Assembly: GCA_017540565.1 (NCBI GenBank)
Contig: JAFYAU010000009.1
Coordinates: forward strand, 1 to 49,090
Length of the DNA stretch: 49,090 nt
Origin: Oscillospiraceae bacterium
GTDB taxonomy: Bacteria > Bacillota > Clostridia > Oscillospirales > Oscillospiraceae
Reading direction: 5' to 3'
The notes beneath the pieces are model-generated. The model saw only the letters and a program-made list of their open reading frames with translations, was not told where the DNA came from and searched no databases. Shown piece by piece: positions 48,979-49,090 of this stretch (position 1 is the stretch's first letter; the number at the start of each line of letters is the position of its first letter). Position numbers and translations under genes: made by a program.

Positions 48979-49090
48979 GTAAATAAATAGATTCTTGAGC
49001 GAGTGAAAAAGAGTATAACAAACCAGACCGTTAAGCGCCCAGTTTTCAAAGCGACGGTCGGCCTAAGGCTATTGTAGCGAATCAGATACC
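48979..49090. other. Right edge of window, no gene seen
   Basis: A less GC-rich segment with stop codons in all frames. A 6-bp inverted repeat GACCGT/ACGGTC (49026-49031 and 49054-49059) is present. It may be the outer part of a mobile element that continues beyond the window. Confidence 0.35.

Noticed and set aside
1..49090. CRISPR arrays, tRNA and rRNA genes, complete IS elements
   Set aside because: No regularly spaced repeats, cloverleaf sequences, rRNA segments or transposase frames were seen on either strand.

Overview
The window reads as a GC-rich chromosome segment from an anaerobic member of the Clostridia (Firmicutes/Bacillota). The reasons are an IMP dehydrogenase, a YmxG-type M16 protease next to pnp, KtrAB and YtrA-type regulation of the kind found in Lachnospiraceae and relatives; strong AGGAGG ribosome sites; and many oxygen-sensitive enzymes (aldehyde:ferredoxin oxidoreductase, two glycyl radical enzymes with a radical-SAM activase, a BaiCD/enoate-reductase-like flavoenzyme). 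Family or genus cannot be fixed from the sequence alone. No rRNA, tRNA, CRISPR array or intact transposon was seen. The two extreme ends (about 1-149 and 48900-49090) are visibly less GC-rich and carry a tandem 20-bp repeat on the right, so both may touch mobile or repeated DNA.

Layout. 150-4214: an AOR plus polyferredoxin operon (minus strand), divergent from an MFS transporter, with a clean inverted repeat between the two promoters. 4315-5511: a membrane-anchored metallophosphoesterase. 5594-8483: a minus-strand set of three genes, namely a serine-palmitoyltransferase-like enzyme, a 3-ketosphinganine-reductase-like SDR and a COG1237 metallo-hydrolase. 8770-11791: trmB, guaB and a sirtuin. 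11867-14927: a small zinc-ribbon membrane protein, lepA coupled to an XRE-type regulator, and secG. 15061-19318: tatD and an ABC-2/Gld-type transport module. 19503-24856: rpsO, pnp, an M16 peptidase, tadA, a shikimate-kinase-like protein without a P-loop, and a small unknown protein, the last four tightly overlapped. 24922-30235: an acyl-ACP thioesterase, a secreted SH3/glucosaminidase/dockerin protein, a Zn-macrodomain hydrolase and a membrane-anchored endonuclease/exonuclease/phosphatase protein. 30324-32330: an enoate-reductase-like flavoenzyme. 32544-35155: a YtrA/GntR-regulated ABC transporter and lipoprotein, with an 8-bp-periodic operator on the promoter. 35319-39006: an SDR, KtrB, KtrA and a small membrane protein.

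39097-48806 is the most interesting region. It is one minus-strand operon: an MtnA-family isomerase, a class II aldolase, a fumarylacetoacetate-hydrolase-family protein, two different glycyl radical enzymes, one radical-SAM activase, then an MscS channel. The isomerase and aldolase match the pair used in the DHAP shunt / 5-deoxyribose disposal. Both glycyl radical enzymes have the catalytic Cys (GCVEP) and the C-terminal radical Gly. Both also carry an identical-spacing C-x2-C-x3-C-x5-C motif exactly 33 residues after the catalytic Cys, which could bind an extra Fe-S cluster or metal. The proposal that the operon splits a 5-modified ribose phosphate into DHAP plus a two-carbon aldehyde, and that a GRE processes the derived alcohol or diol by C-X bond cleavage or dehydration, is inference. 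The substrate cannot be read from the sequence.
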